A stretch of DNA of 64,000 bases. It comes from Trema orientale (Eukaryota; Streptophyta; Magnoliopsida; Rosales; Cannabaceae). This document shows positions 52,074 through 63,132 of the stretch, in pieces (position 1 is the first letter of the stretch; each line of letters starts with the position of its first letter). The notes under the pieces were generated by a model. The model searched no databases, had not been told where the DNA came from, and saw only the letters and a program-made list of their open reading frames with translations. The DNA lies in NCBI GenBank assembly GCA_002914845.1, contig JXTC01000018.1:26717-90716 (forward strand). The letters run 5' to 3'. Both the position numbers and the translations under genes were made by a program.

Positions 52074-54260
52074 TGTTAACTCCATAAAATTGGAGTTATC
52101 TAGTGCTAATTTTCCTTAAGTTTTGCTATGTTCTTATTTATATTAAGTTGTTTCAATTGTTTTTCTTGTTGTTTTGATGTTTTACTTGTTTATGCATATA
52201 AGTGAATGAAACAAGGGTGTTTAATATGAATTAAGGTAAATTTGTGCCTCACAAATAGGTTTTTCAAAATTTGGAATCGAATTTGAATCCGTTACAGTCG
52301 TAACGCAATAAAAATGAGGCAAATCGGAGCTAAAATGAAGAAATGGCGCACTCAGAAAACCGCTGCGCTAAACAAGTAGAAAAGTTCCTAGATCAATAAT
52401 AGACGATCAAGATCAACTTTTTGACGATCTAAAAGTCCAGATTAGGCCTACCTTATGTTTGTAAGAATCACCTCTTTAAAACTATATCTTTGGGGTTATA
52501 AGAGGTATGTTGGGATAGAGAGAAAGAGAAAGAAGCAGCCATAGAAGGATAAGAGAAAGAGGAAGAAGAAGAAAAAGGTAGTCAATCTTCCATTTCTTGA
52601 TTTTCTCTACAATATCAATACTATTTTTTGTTCATACCATCTTCTATTTATTTTCTTGTGAGTTTTTTCTTTATATTTTCTATATTTTGAGAGTGATATT
52701 ATTGAGAGCAAATCTTTGAAGGAGGATTCAAGAGAGCAAGAATCAAGTTTAGAGGAGGAGATTGATAACCTCCATAAATACCTTCAAGTTCTTCAAAGAG
52801 GGGGACTTCTGAAATTCTTTTCTCTTTGATATTTGTGTTTCTTGATTCTATTGTATTAAAATGCTATTGTTCTTAATTTTTATTTGAACTAAATATTTCT
52901 TGTCTAGTTTTACTATATGAACTAACCTAGTAACTTATATTTATTTATTTCTCCCCTCTTCTATTAATCAAATCCATTGTTGAGTTATTTATTTTATCTT
53001 GTGCTTATTGTTTCTATTTAATTGATCACTAAATAGACTATTGAGTGAAAATTTTATGAGCTTAGAAAAGGGATTAAAATTTGGACTTAGGTAAAACAAC
53101 ATAAGGTTACCTAGTTTGAGGTAAATCTATATAACATAGGGATATACTTATATAACTTATGCAACCTCTTTGAGAATTACTAAATTTAATGAATCCAGTC
53201 AATTTATGTTAGGAGTAACATATTAGTTTGTCTTGGTATTTTCACTTATATCTTAGAAAGAAGTTTGTGAATACATTCGAATTCTCGGTTGACAACTCTA
53301 GTGAATTAATTAATTTAAGAGGGAAATTGGGAGATTGTATATTTAAAGGATGGTTGCGGAATTAGTAAACTTAGACATTTTTTTTATTGCTTGCTTTCAT
53401 TTATTTTGCATGATAGTGTAGTTTCCTTTGTTTTATTTCTTTAAAATCTATATTTCGGTTGTTTGGATAAAGTTAGGATTGACCAATTTTAATACTTAGC
53501 TTAGACTTAGTAATCAATCCTCTGAGTTTGACACTCTGCTTCCATATCTATATTACATGTGACCATATGCAGTTGCACAGGAGAGTGTGAATTTATAGTT
53601 TCACATTCTAATCAACAAGTTTCTAGCACCGTTGCTGGGGATTGAAATACTAATTCTTGTTAATATTAACATCAATTGATTTTAACTTTAATTCAAACTT
53701 TTTATTTATTTATTTAATTTTTGTTTTAGGTGCTTTTCGATGGCATATTATGGTTATTATAGAGGTGGAGACATGATGGATACCGATAAATAACGGCACA
53801 AATCTCTTATGGCTTTGAACACTCAATTGAGCAAATTGAACAAAAAACTCGAAATTGTGGAGTTGACTGTTCAAGTGAGTAAATTGACCATACAAGATGA
53901 CAAGTCATCATTGGAGGAGATACTTGAGCATTATATAAGAAGAATAGATACATACCTTCCAAAGCAAAAGGAAAAGTCATCCATAAAAGACTTAATAATG
54001 CAACAATTGCAAAGAATAGATACTTTTCTCCAAGAGCAAGATACTTCAATTCGAAATCTTGAATATCAAGTAAGCCATCTTGTTACAATCATCAACCATC
54101 TTGAAGGCACCTTTCATAGCAACACCGATTCACTTCTGGAGGAAAAATATTGTATTACTACAACTTGTAGTGGTTTGTATGATGATGAGTTGATGTTTGA
54201 GCTTCAAGAAAAAGAGGGAGATGGGAGAAATATCACCATATAAAATGATGTGGAGCAACA
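52074..54260 (+). mobile_element. LTR-type element fragment with Athila-like primer site, inserted in Gypsy gag
   Basis: Plus-strand insertion of 2.2 kb in the minus-strand Gypsy gag. It runs from TGTTAACTCC to GCAACA, with flanks ATCCC (52069-52073) and GTCCC (54261-54265) that look like a 5-bp target duplication with one difference. A long leader or LTR-like part (about 52074-53615) has a TATA-like box near 52497. It precedes CTAGCACCGTTGCTGGGGA at about 53624, close to the tRNA-Asp primer site of Athila-type Gypsy elements (GGCGCCGTTGCCGGGGA). A coiled-coil-like reading frame follows (about 53740-54240). No 3' LTR was found, so it is incomplete or an unusual non-autonomous form. Confidence 0.6.
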
Positions 54261-54910
54261 GTCCCTATTCCTTTTTTGCTTGTTTCAACATGAAATCCTT
54301 GTCTTCTACTCGTTGGGCCAACTCCATTGTTCGAGACAAACCAATTGGTTTCAAGAAGCGCACTTCCACCTGAATTTCCAATTTTAACCTATTTATGAAA
54401 TTACCCCCCAAGACTTGTTCCAAAATATCATGTAAAGAAGAAGTGAGTATCTTAAACTTTGTTGATAACCCCATAATATATCGATTTGTCACAAAGCTAA
54501 GAATTTCTCACAGAGAGAACCCGTTCGAAAAGCATAGGCTTTAACTCCTACTAACTTTGACTTATCCCCAGTGACCCATTGACACTAAGCTAAAGCTTCT
54601 CCATCTAAACTCACTGTCGTAGCCTCCAACCATTCACAATATTAAGTGATACAATAAAAAGTAGCTCTCGGATTGAAAAACCCAACCATCCGAATTTACT
54701 CCTTCAAAGAATGGCAACTCCAAACGGTGTAAACATGAACCATTACCATAGTATCCCAAAACAACTCGAATATTAAAACCTCATCACGCCCAAACTCATA
54801 TGATGCTGAATCTTTATGACCTATACCAATTCCACAAACAACGTCCTCGTGAAACCCTCCATCTTGTTCCTGTCCTAAAACACCCAGAACAAATTTATCT
54901 CATGACTACA

Positions 54911-55642
54911 ATAATTAGAAATTTACTTTTAACATTATTTTTTTAATTTTATATTGCCAAAAATGCTCCAAGGGTTTTACATGTATTGTTTGCAAATGAT
55001 AGTTTATTGTTTTGTAATGCTAAATAAATGAAACTTGCTTGGCTTGGATAAACTTTTATTTTCTGTTTTGTTTAAATAAACAAAAATATATAAAAATTTT
55101 TTGGAAAGCATGCAATATTGTAAACAAAATTTTTAAAAAATAATGGAAGTGATAATTTTTCGCTTTCAAATTTTTTTTTAAAAAAAAGTACACCTAGAAA
55201 GAGGTATTTTTCTGAAAACATTTTTAAAGTGGTATTTTCCTAAATAAATTTTAAAGATAGTATTTTTATAAATGGCATTTTCTAAATAAAATTTTGAATT
55301 TGACATTTTTCCTAAATAAGTTTTTAAAATGATATTTTCATAATAACATTTATAGTTACCAAGCATGTTTAGGTATTTTGTTTTTTAAAATTAAAAGTGA
55401 TTTGGTGTGTTACCAAACAAGTTTCTAATTTTTAAAATTTCATAACATAGACAAAATTTTTGTTTTTATTTTCAATTTTTCTAAACAAAAAATTGAAAGT
55501 GTATCAAAGCAAAGCCTAAAAAAAATTTTTGAGGTACAAAAGGGCACTAGGATAGGAAATAAATTTTAGTAAGTCAGTAATACCTTTTTTTACAAGTACC
55601 AAGTTGGATACTTCCAACAAAATTATGAATGCCTAATTTATA
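54911..55642. other. AT-rich spacer, no gene seen
   Basis: Very AT-rich. Between about 55195 and 55360 a loose repeat of GGTATTTTTCTAAATAAATTT-like units of roughly 35 bp occurs (several degenerate copies). Nothing coding or element-specific was recognised; the 5' end of the chromovirus is probably lost here. Confidence 0.5.
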
Positions 55643-55647
55643 AATGT

Positions 55648-56124
55648 GACTTTAAAGATCGCAAGATGTGGCTTGTGTGTGAAAAAGATTAATAAAGTAA
55701 AGCAAATAAGGAGACACAAATTTTATAGTGGTTCAGCCCCAAAAAAGATGAGCCTACGTCCGCTGTTCTTCACTATTTTCTGGAGAATTACAAGAGTTTC
55801 TCTAAGCCTCAAGGTGAGAGCAAAGAGAGAATTAGAGAGAGATTATAGAGAGAGAGTGTATAGTGAAGTGATTGTCAGATGACTATCAGATATTGTGTGA
55901 TATTGTGAGATGATAAATTATGAGACTGAGCCCCCTTTATATAGGTGAGGGTGGCTTCAGGTTTCCTAATTTTGTGAATAGGAAACTACATAATAAAATA
56001 CAATATAATATTGAGATTGGGTGACTACACAATAATGGGTAATTATCTCCTCTTCAATTAGCTAGTTGCCTTTTTTGGGATTAGGCAGGTCAACTATTTG
56101 TGGTGGTCAAAAAACCACACAACA
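55648..56124 (-). repeat. 3' LTR of the Tat-type element
   Basis: On the minus strand it starts TGTTGTGTGG at 56124, next to the purine tract (AAGCTGGGGGGCTAT). It has a TATA box in CTATATAAAGG (about 55936-55946) and an R-U5 part matching the palindrome arms at 61063-61651. The terminal 25 bp or so of U5 seen in the arms are missing or unrecognisable here. Confidence 0.85.
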
Positions 56125-56370
56125 ATAGCCCCCCAGCTTTTAATGCGTCCTTGACGTGTTGAAAGCTTTCTTCGACAATATAGTTGACTGCATGCCATTA
56201 TGATCAATAGTTCCTGCTCAAGTCTTCAGCTGAACTTGTCGTAAGTTCTCTTGATTCTTCTTTGTCGATGCTGATGATTGACTTGGTAGGTGTAAAGCAG
56301 CGATCACATAGTGCGACCATACCCTTGTTGAATCTCTCTCTCATATATAAATGGATTAACTAGTAGAGCG

Positions 56371-56371
56371 N
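56371..56371. other. Single ambiguous base (N)
   Basis: One N, between the purine tract of the Tat-type element and its opposite-strand extra ORF. Confidence 0.99.
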
Positions 56372-56441
56372 GATCTAGACATGATGCTTTTATGTTGAAA
56401 TTCTGATGGCAGTTAATGAAGTCGCCAAGAAATAAAATAAG

Positions 56442-56855
56442 GTGTGCTTTCCTGAAGACATAGTTGATGACACCTATGTCGTTGAAGAGATGACCCAAGC
56501 ATTCGAGGATCTGAAGAAAACTCGCGAGGACGAGAAGAACTCCTTCGAGTCAGAAAAGAAGCAGCTATGCGCTATGCGAAGACCATATCCGAACATCCAG
56601 TTGCTCTTAAGAAGGCAGCCGAGGAGGCAAGTCGCAAAGCTATTGAGGACTTCAAGACAACCGAAGTCAAAGAAATCAAGGAGAAAGCCAGCGATATTGC
56701 CTCGCCGACCTTTATCTATAACATATACTTGCGAGCATCCGGAGTTTGATTTTTCTATCCTTGGCGAGGATGTTGTCGAGCTTGTCAACAGCCGGAAGGA
56801 GACAGAAGCTGTGGAGAAAGCGACAGAAACGGAAGCGAGCACTTCTACAAAATAA
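56442..56855 (+). other. Extra reading frame on the strand opposite the Tat element
   Basis: Lies between the pol remnant and the 3' LTR, antisense to the element. The peptide is rich in Lys and Glu with coiled-coil character (MTQAFEDLKKTREDEKNS) and contains FDFSILGEDVVELVNS before a Glu/Thr-rich end, a combination found at the ends of many uncharacterised plant proteins linked with retrotransposons. Antisense extra ORFs at this place are known from Tat-lineage elements. The frame appears broken, and its function is unknown. Confidence 0.5.
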
Positions 56856-57739
56856 TCGTTGTAATTTTATAATGTCAAAGACGAATGCGAGCATGTCCCG
56901 TTTAATTTTATTGTAATATATATATTTTTACGCATAAATACGATTTATTTTTCTTTCGATTGACGATTTTCTTGAAGATAAATTCGACGAACTGATTTCC
57001 TGCAAAATAAACAAAAGTCATCGCATAATAATATAATCGTGCATAATTTAACCAAGTAGTCAATCACAGTGATTGATCGGTACGCTATTGCGATTCGAAT
57101 CCAATTAACTTAAACCGGGGTCTAAGTAGTAGGATGGGTTAGGTCGCTTAAGAAAAATAATAATATGAGTGATGCAAACTCTATTATTTTTCAAAAGTTC
57201 CATGTTAAAATAGGATTTATAGCAATATATCACATCGAACAATGAACGTTATGCTTAGTTACTTTCTGTTCGAGGAGGGAAATTGCGTAATACGACATGC
57301 TATGGCATGAAGCGAGGAGAAAATCCTAAGATTTTAAGAAATTTTAGAACGGCGATCCAAAATTCCAACCCCTCTAAATGAACGTTTTGCATAGTTCCTT
57401 AGGAAGCGAGTAGGAGATGACGATCTGATCCTACTGCCCCCCGAGTTTTATGGTGTTCGAAGACTGCCATAAAACTATAATAGACGCGCAAAAATCACCA
57501 TGTACACCGAAGATCAAAGGAACAATGCCTTTACTGATCACTTCGAATGACGAATAATCCTCCTAGTTTTATGGTGTTGCAATAACTGCCATAAAACTGT
57601 AAGTAGACGATGCATAAAAATGAAGATTCATATGAAGAAAAAGTATAAACCTTCATTGGTGGAGTCATCGAAATATATGAAGATACCTCACGAGCTAATA
57701 TCGCATAATAGTCTATACGAGGTAAAGAGACATGAGAAG

Positions 57740-58160
57740 AATTACTGAAGAGCTCGTACTTAGGGAGCTCGAATATAGAGAGCTCAATGATCAAGTAGAG
57801 ATCTTATCGAGGTCTTTTTGAAACCGAGTGACGATCTCGTTGAGGTTAAAAATAACGAAGAACTCGAACAAAGTGGAGAACTCGTGTAATCGAAAGCTCA
57901 ATGACCCAATGGAGATCTTGAAAGTTGAAGAACCGAGTGAAGATCTTATTAGGGTCGAAGATAATGATAAGATCGAGTATGAAGATGCTCCAACATAATT
58001 GAGAGCTCGTGTAATGACTGAATGGAGATCTTGAGAAGATCTCGTAGAGGTCGAAGATAATGAGAAGCTCGAACATGAAGATGCTCGAACATAATTGAGA
58101 GCTCGTGTAATGGAGAGCTCAATGACCGAATGGAGATCTTGAGCAGATCTCGTCGAGGCC
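57740..58160. repeat. Tandem-repeat block in the 3' region of the Tat element
   Basis: Recurring segments (GAGAGCTCGTGTAATG, GGAGATCTTGA, GATCTCGT(A/C)GAGG, GAAGATGCTC(G/C)AACATAA) form about three degenerate units of roughly 110-125 bp. Variable tandem repeats upstream of the 3' LTR are a known feature of Tat elements. Confidence 0.75.
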
Positions 58161-59495
58161 ACATAGTTGCAATCATTCAATCTTTAATCCGCAAGTACTT
58201 GACCTTTAATTGTGATGCGAGGTCGAAAATTGATGTCGTATTGGCCCAACTCCACTGCCCATTTAAGTAATCGACTTGACGCTTCAAACTTTTGCAAAAC
58301 CTGTTTCAATAGAGAGTTCTTGAAAAAATCTGTGTATAGAAATATGGTCGAAGCTTCCTAGATGCGATGACAAGCGTTAGTGCCAATTTCTCTGTCTCCA
58401 GATATCCCGTTTCGGTATCGAGTAATCTTTTTCTTATATAATAGACAAGTCGCTGTATATTCTCTTCTCGAATCAGCGTAGCGCTTGTCGCATATCTGGA
58501 GACAGCGAGGTATAAGTATTAACTTCTTCTAGATTTGGCTTCGATAAGAGTGGAGGAGAACCCAAGTATTTCTTCAAATCTTGGAACGCCTGCTCACACT
58601 TCTCGGTCCACCCAAACTTCTTCGATCCCTTCGGCACCTCAAAGAATGATTCGTATTTTTCAGTTAATCTTGATACAAATTGACTTGATGCAGCCACTTC
58701 CCGCCAGGCTTTGCACATCTTTCGGTTTATGAGGTGACTGTATGTCAATCAATGCTTTGATCTTTTGAGAATTAGCTTCGATACCTCGCTGATTGACCAT
58801 GAATCCCAAAAATTTCCCAGATCCTACACCAAATGCACACTTCTAGGGATTCCACTTCATCTGATACTTTCAAAGAATTTTAAACATCTCATCAAGGTCG
58901 TTAATGTGATCTTTAGCTTTCTTCGACTTCACCAACTTGTAACAATATAATCCTCGATCAGTGATGAATAGGGTGTATTCCTCATCTAGCTCATACATAG
59001 GAATTTAATTGTATCCAGAATACACGTCCATAAAACTCAGCAATTCATGTCCGGATGTCACGTCTACGAGCTGATCGATTCTTGGAAGTGAAAAATTGTT
59101 CTTCGGACATGCTTCATTAAGATCGATAAAATCGATGCAGGTTATCCACTTTCCATTAGGTTTCCTCACCAAAACCGGATTTACAAGCCAGTTCGGGTAA
59201 AAAAATTCACTGATGAATCCAATTTCGAGTAGCTTCTCAACCTCCCTCTTCAATGTGACGTAGCGTTCTGGATCCATCGCTCTTCATTCTGCCGTACGGG
59301 CTTTTTCGATATTGAGACGGTGATATTGAGGCAGTGGCCAATAACATTCGGATCAATCCCCACCATGTCCGAATGTTGCCATACGAAGACATCCAAATTA
59401 TACTTTAGGAATGTGATTAGTTCAGCTCACATGGGTTCTTGAAGCTTCACTCTGATTTTAAACACCTTCGAAGACTCATTGATGGACAAGTCCTC

Positions 59496-59525
59496 NNNNN
59501 NNNNNNNNNNNNNNNNNNNNNNNNN
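59496..59525. other. Assembly gap (30 N)
   Basis: A run of 30 N within the Tat-type Gypsy, between the Gag and RT parts. The gap length is probably nominal. Confidence 0.99.
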
Positions 59526-61062
59526 TTTTCAGTCGGTTTCTCACTCTTCCTCTTCTTTGACTTCTTGTTATTATTGTTGGTTGTTGTGGTCGCATCTTTG
59601 GTTGTATCTTTTTCTCCTTCCTTTTTCGTCTTATAAAGATTTTCTCGAGAAGATTCCACCCTTAGATGTCGACCAACTCTCCGATAGAAGTCTTCAAGAA
59701 TCATGCATTCTCGCTCCAATAATTCTTCCCAGAGTTTAATCTCTGGTCGCACTCCGGCCATCATTAAAGTCAGGACTCCTCCTTCAGGTGGGTTGTTGAC
59801 CTTTACCAACTCTGAAGTAAAACGATTAAAGTAAGATCGCAGAGTCTCCTCTGGACATTGTCGAATAGCAGACAGACTGATTAATGGAACAGTAAAGTTT
59901 TTTGCAGCCTGAAATTATCTCAAAAATGTGGTCTGAAGTTGTTGCTAAGACGAGATCGAACCAGGCTGAAGTCTTCGGAACCACTTCTTTGTTGCTCCCG
60001 TGAGAGTTATAGCAAAACACCTGCAACGTGCGAGGTCATCGACTCGATGAAGCTCTATCAGGTCGCTGAAGTGGTTTATATGGTCCTGTGGATCAGTTTT
60101 CCCATCAAAAGTGTTTATGGTGGGAAGTTTAAATCCAACAGGTAATGCTGTAGCTCGAACTTCCTCGCTGAATGGCGATTGACGATACCCATCAGCGAGC
60201 TCATCGTCCCAGCCAGCAAGTGCATCTAATGCGATCCTCAAATTATGAACATCGATATTTGGAGGAAAGGCATTATCTCTTACTAGCGGTAAGGGTGGCC
60301 TTTGGTCGTTATCATCACGACGTAAGGCGGGTTAATCAGGTAGGGTCTACTGCGACCTTTGTGAAGATTCCACTGAAATATTGCGATGAGATTGATTTCG
60401 GTCGTTATGATGCGATATGGATCGCCCATGACTGCATCGCTGTTCAAAGTGTCGTCTCAGGTCCGTAAGACTTTGCCTAGGCTCCCTGCTGATCTTTTCG
60501 AAGACGCTTTTTGATTGACGATTTGGCTCCCCGCTTGGTCGTTCACGATTGACACTTGTTCTCCTAGAAGGTTGTCCACGATCCCGATCCGTACTCGAAC
60601 TTTCTGTTCCAGATTCCTGTGGTAGGTCTGCGACTTTGCATTTCCTTTTAGAGGTACGATCTGTAAGACGCTCCTGCTGGGTTCTGGGCTGGTCGCAATT
60701 TCCTGCCTCTCGGATCTGAATTCCTCGCTCAGGTTGTCGAGTAGGACGATCTTTGGGACATTCGTGTTGCGGTGGAGTCAACATCTGTCCTTCAGCAAGT
60801 CGCCACAGAGAATCATTAATCTGGTTGGTGATTTGATGAAGGTTCGCCAGAGCATCCTCCATACGATCTTGTCTTTGGATAATGTTCTCTGGTGCAGTCG
60901 CAGCTGGTTGATCATGAACAGGATTATCCTGCGCAGCTGTAGTGCTTTGAGGCTGGTTTTGGCTAAGTCCAGCGTTTCTGGTGGTGTTTCTGGTATTTGC
61001 CATTGTTGAAGAAGCAAAATTGATGAACACTTTGCTGGAATAGCCCTCCTTCTAGCGCCAAT

Positions 61063-61651
61063 TGTTGACGGAGGTTTTGTCAACAATGAATTTAAAGATC
61101 GCAAGATGTGGCTTGTGTGTGAAAAGGATTAATAAAGTAAAGCAAATAAGGAGACACAAATTTTATAGTGGTTCAGCCCCAAAAAAGATGAGCCTACGTC
61201 CACTGTTCTTCACTATTTTCTGGAGAATTACAAGAGTTTCTCTAAGCCTCAAGGTGAGAGCAAAGAGAGAATTAGAGAGAGATTATAGAGAGAGAGTGTA
61301 TAGTGAAGTGATTGTCAGATGACTATCAGATATTGTGTGATATTGTGAGATGATAATTTATAATCTCACAATATCACACAATATCTGATAGTCATCTGAC
61401 AATCACTTCACTATACACTCTCTCTCTATAATCTCTCTCTAATTCTCTCTTTGCTCTCACCTTGAGGCTTAGAGAAACTCTTGTAATTCTCCAGAAAATA
61501 TTGAAGAACAGTGGATGTAGGCTCATCTTTTTTGGGGCTGAACCACTATAAAATTTGTGTCTCCTTATTTGCTTTACTTTATTAATCCTTTTCACACACA
61601 AGCCACATCTTGCGATCTTTAAATTCATTGTTGACAAAACCTCCGTCAACA
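61063..61651. repeat. Near-perfect palindrome of two R-U5 LTR arms
   Basis: Two 289-bp arms (61063-61351 and 61363-61651) in inverted orientation around an 11-bp AT spacer, differing at about two positions by eye. The outer ends are TGTTGACGG on the left and CCGTCAACA on the right. Both arms match the R-U5 part of the 3' LTR at 55648-55920 and neither has U3. The left arm abuts the primer-binding site. Confidence 0.93.
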
Positions 61652-61656
61652 AATGT

Positions 61657-62800
61657 CATGAGGGATATCTAGGATTTCCTTCTTTTGCTGTGTGAGATAA
61701 AAAACTGTACCTTTTGGTGATACTGAAAATAAATTATGGTGGCTAAACTTATTATACGATGAGTTTATTTTCCCACAAAGCTTTGGAAAAAAAATGAGTC
61801 ATTAACGACAACTTTGTGGTGACGTTTCTCCGAAAAAGGTCATAAAATTTATTGGAAAAGTTAGTCTACGTGTAAATCTAAACTTCAGGTGGTATGTGCT
61901 TTGGGATTTTTCTTAATTTCAATCATGCTCTTTTAGCCAGATACCTTGCTCAGTGAGTTTTGAAGGCAATTTAATCTTCTAATTGCGCTTTTCTTGATAC
62001 AAAAATTGGTCATTCCACGTCCTTATAATTACAATCAAGGTGAAATATATCATAGATCTCTCGCTTTTTATTTATTTATATATGCATATATGAGCATACT
62101 CATGGTGATATGTATTATAGATCTCTATAATCTTATAAATTGTATTATAACCATCCTTTTACAGAATCATATACTTAATATGTATATATATATATATTTT
62201 TTTTTCTTTTTCATTTGAAACCTCTAAAAATAGTTGAAATAATGTAATACAGTAACTCTTTAGTTACTAGGAAGTGTATAACTGAATTAGACAAGTTGAA
62301 TACAAACCATTTAATTCAATTCTAATTCGGATTTGTTTCCCTTCTATTTTAGATCATAATCAGCTCGGATTGGATTGAAAATCTTAAAAACCCGGTTGGT
62401 TGTTTACTTGGAAAAATGTGTTTAAGACTGTTCTGCCTGTGTTGTAAACTATGTCTCAAATCTTAAATTGTTTTATCTACCCTCAGTATCTACCTTGCAG
62501 AAATTGCTTCATCAATAAGCAAGTAAATATGTTTGACAATAAGACTATACAACACTTAAGGGCCGGCTTATGGACAACTTATTGTGACACATCAGAAAAA
62601 GGAAAAACATTCTTAGTCCTCATAATTATTTAGATTAATAAATTGCATTTAATGATAACTACCAAACATAAAATCTAAATATTCATTATTTTAAAGGATA
62701 TGTGCACGCATAGAAATGGCTCCCCTCTAATATTTGTCTATGCCAACCAACCTACTTAAAACCTTAATTAATATAAATGAAGGTCAATCAGTTTGGTTAC
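61657..62800. other. Intergenic DNA, nothing recognised
   Basis: AT-rich sequence with TA and T runs (about 62180-62210). I saw no coding similarity, RNA gene or element end beyond the Tat-type boundary. Confidence 0.5.
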
Positions 62801-62833
62801 CCAGCAGGAAGACATATAGATCATGAACATGTC

Positions 62834-62839
62834 CACGTG
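62834..62839 (+). promoter_or_regulatory. G-box CACGTG upstream of the endoglucanase gene
   Basis: CACGTG about 300 bp upstream of the start codon. G-boxes bind bZIP and bHLH factors, but a single 6-bp match is weak evidence for regulation. Confidence 0.3.
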
Positions 62840-63043
62840 GAAGGAATTCGACATGCCACGTTATGTATAAGCACCATATAATTATATACACACATATATC
62901 CACCCCCAATAAAAGTCATTGTACCAATGTTTTGTACCATATATAACACAACGTGGGAACCTCTACTTAATGATTTAGCAATGTCAATCCTAACGTGCAG
63001 GCTACCACTACTTGGCCTTTTTTTCCCTCTTTTTATTGTTTTC

Positions 63044-63050
63044 TATATAA
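63044..63050 (+). promoter_or_regulatory. TATA box of the endoglucanase gene
   Basis: TATATAA in the context TTCTATATAAACTTC, 89 bp upstream of the ATG. This leaves room for a leader of about 60 nt and is a plausible core promoter. Confidence 0.65.
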
Positions 63051-63132
63051 ACTTCACTAACTCAAAAATGTTGGATAAGCAATACAGATCGCTAATTATA
63101 ACAAGAAAAATTTTGTATCAAAACCCAGCTGA

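Larger units (their letters stand above)
32596..54910 (-). mobile_element. Old Ty3/Gypsy chromovirus, split by four later insertions
   Basis: Minus-strand Gypsy fossil whose parts appear in the right order once the insertions are recognised: Gag (about 54910-54266 and 52068-51900), protease with an ATHNFIS motif (about 51690-51500), RT with FFDDILVFS (about 51430-50590 and 40770-40540), RNase H with YRPRLENNAADAL (about 40470-40180), integrase (about 39900-39859 and 34758-33991) and a chromodomain region (about 33300-33010). The order RT-RNase H-integrase is that of Gypsy, and the chromodomain marks a chromovirus. A poly-C run (32813-32830) and a possible partial LTR lie at the 3' end; no 5' LTR is seen. 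It is heavily broken (many interruptions) and is the oldest layer here. Insertions are at 33341-33980, 34759-39850, 40773-50587 and 52074-54260. Confidence 0.85.
55648..61651 (-). mobile_element. Tat-type Ty3/Gypsy retrotransposon, non-autonomous, with abnormal 5' end
   Basis: Minus-strand fossil. It has a primer site beside the 5' repeat (TTGGCGCTAGAAGGAGGG, at about 61062-61045) and Gag from about 61000 (MANTRNTTRNAG) to about 59900, with the Tat-like DGKTDPQDHINHF and CFAITLTGATKKWF motifs. RT follows at about 59280-58470 (PNGKWITCIDF, LPRIDQLVDVTSGHELLSF), and an RNase H end at about 58290-58190 (KWAVELGQYDINF). No integrase was seen. A tandem-repeat block (57740-58160), an opposite-strand extra ORF (about 56440-56855), a purine tract and the 3' LTR follow. 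It is heavily broken. In place of a normal 5' LTR there is an R-U5 palindrome. A possible target duplication AATGT lies at 55643-55647 and 61652-61656. Confidence 0.85.

Noticed and set aside
57740-58160. A CRISPR-like array
   Set aside because: Repeats are long, degenerate and contiguous without unique spacers, in a plant retrotransposon.
61063-61651. A MITE or other inverted-repeat DNA transposon
   Set aside because: The arms are the same sequence as the LTR of the adjoining Gypsy element and one abuts its primer-binding site.
61062-61652. Two identical 86-residue ORFs facing each other (also seen near 55646)
   Set aside because: They are the R-U5 part of a retrotransposon LTR read by chance; three copies reflect the repeat, not a gene family.
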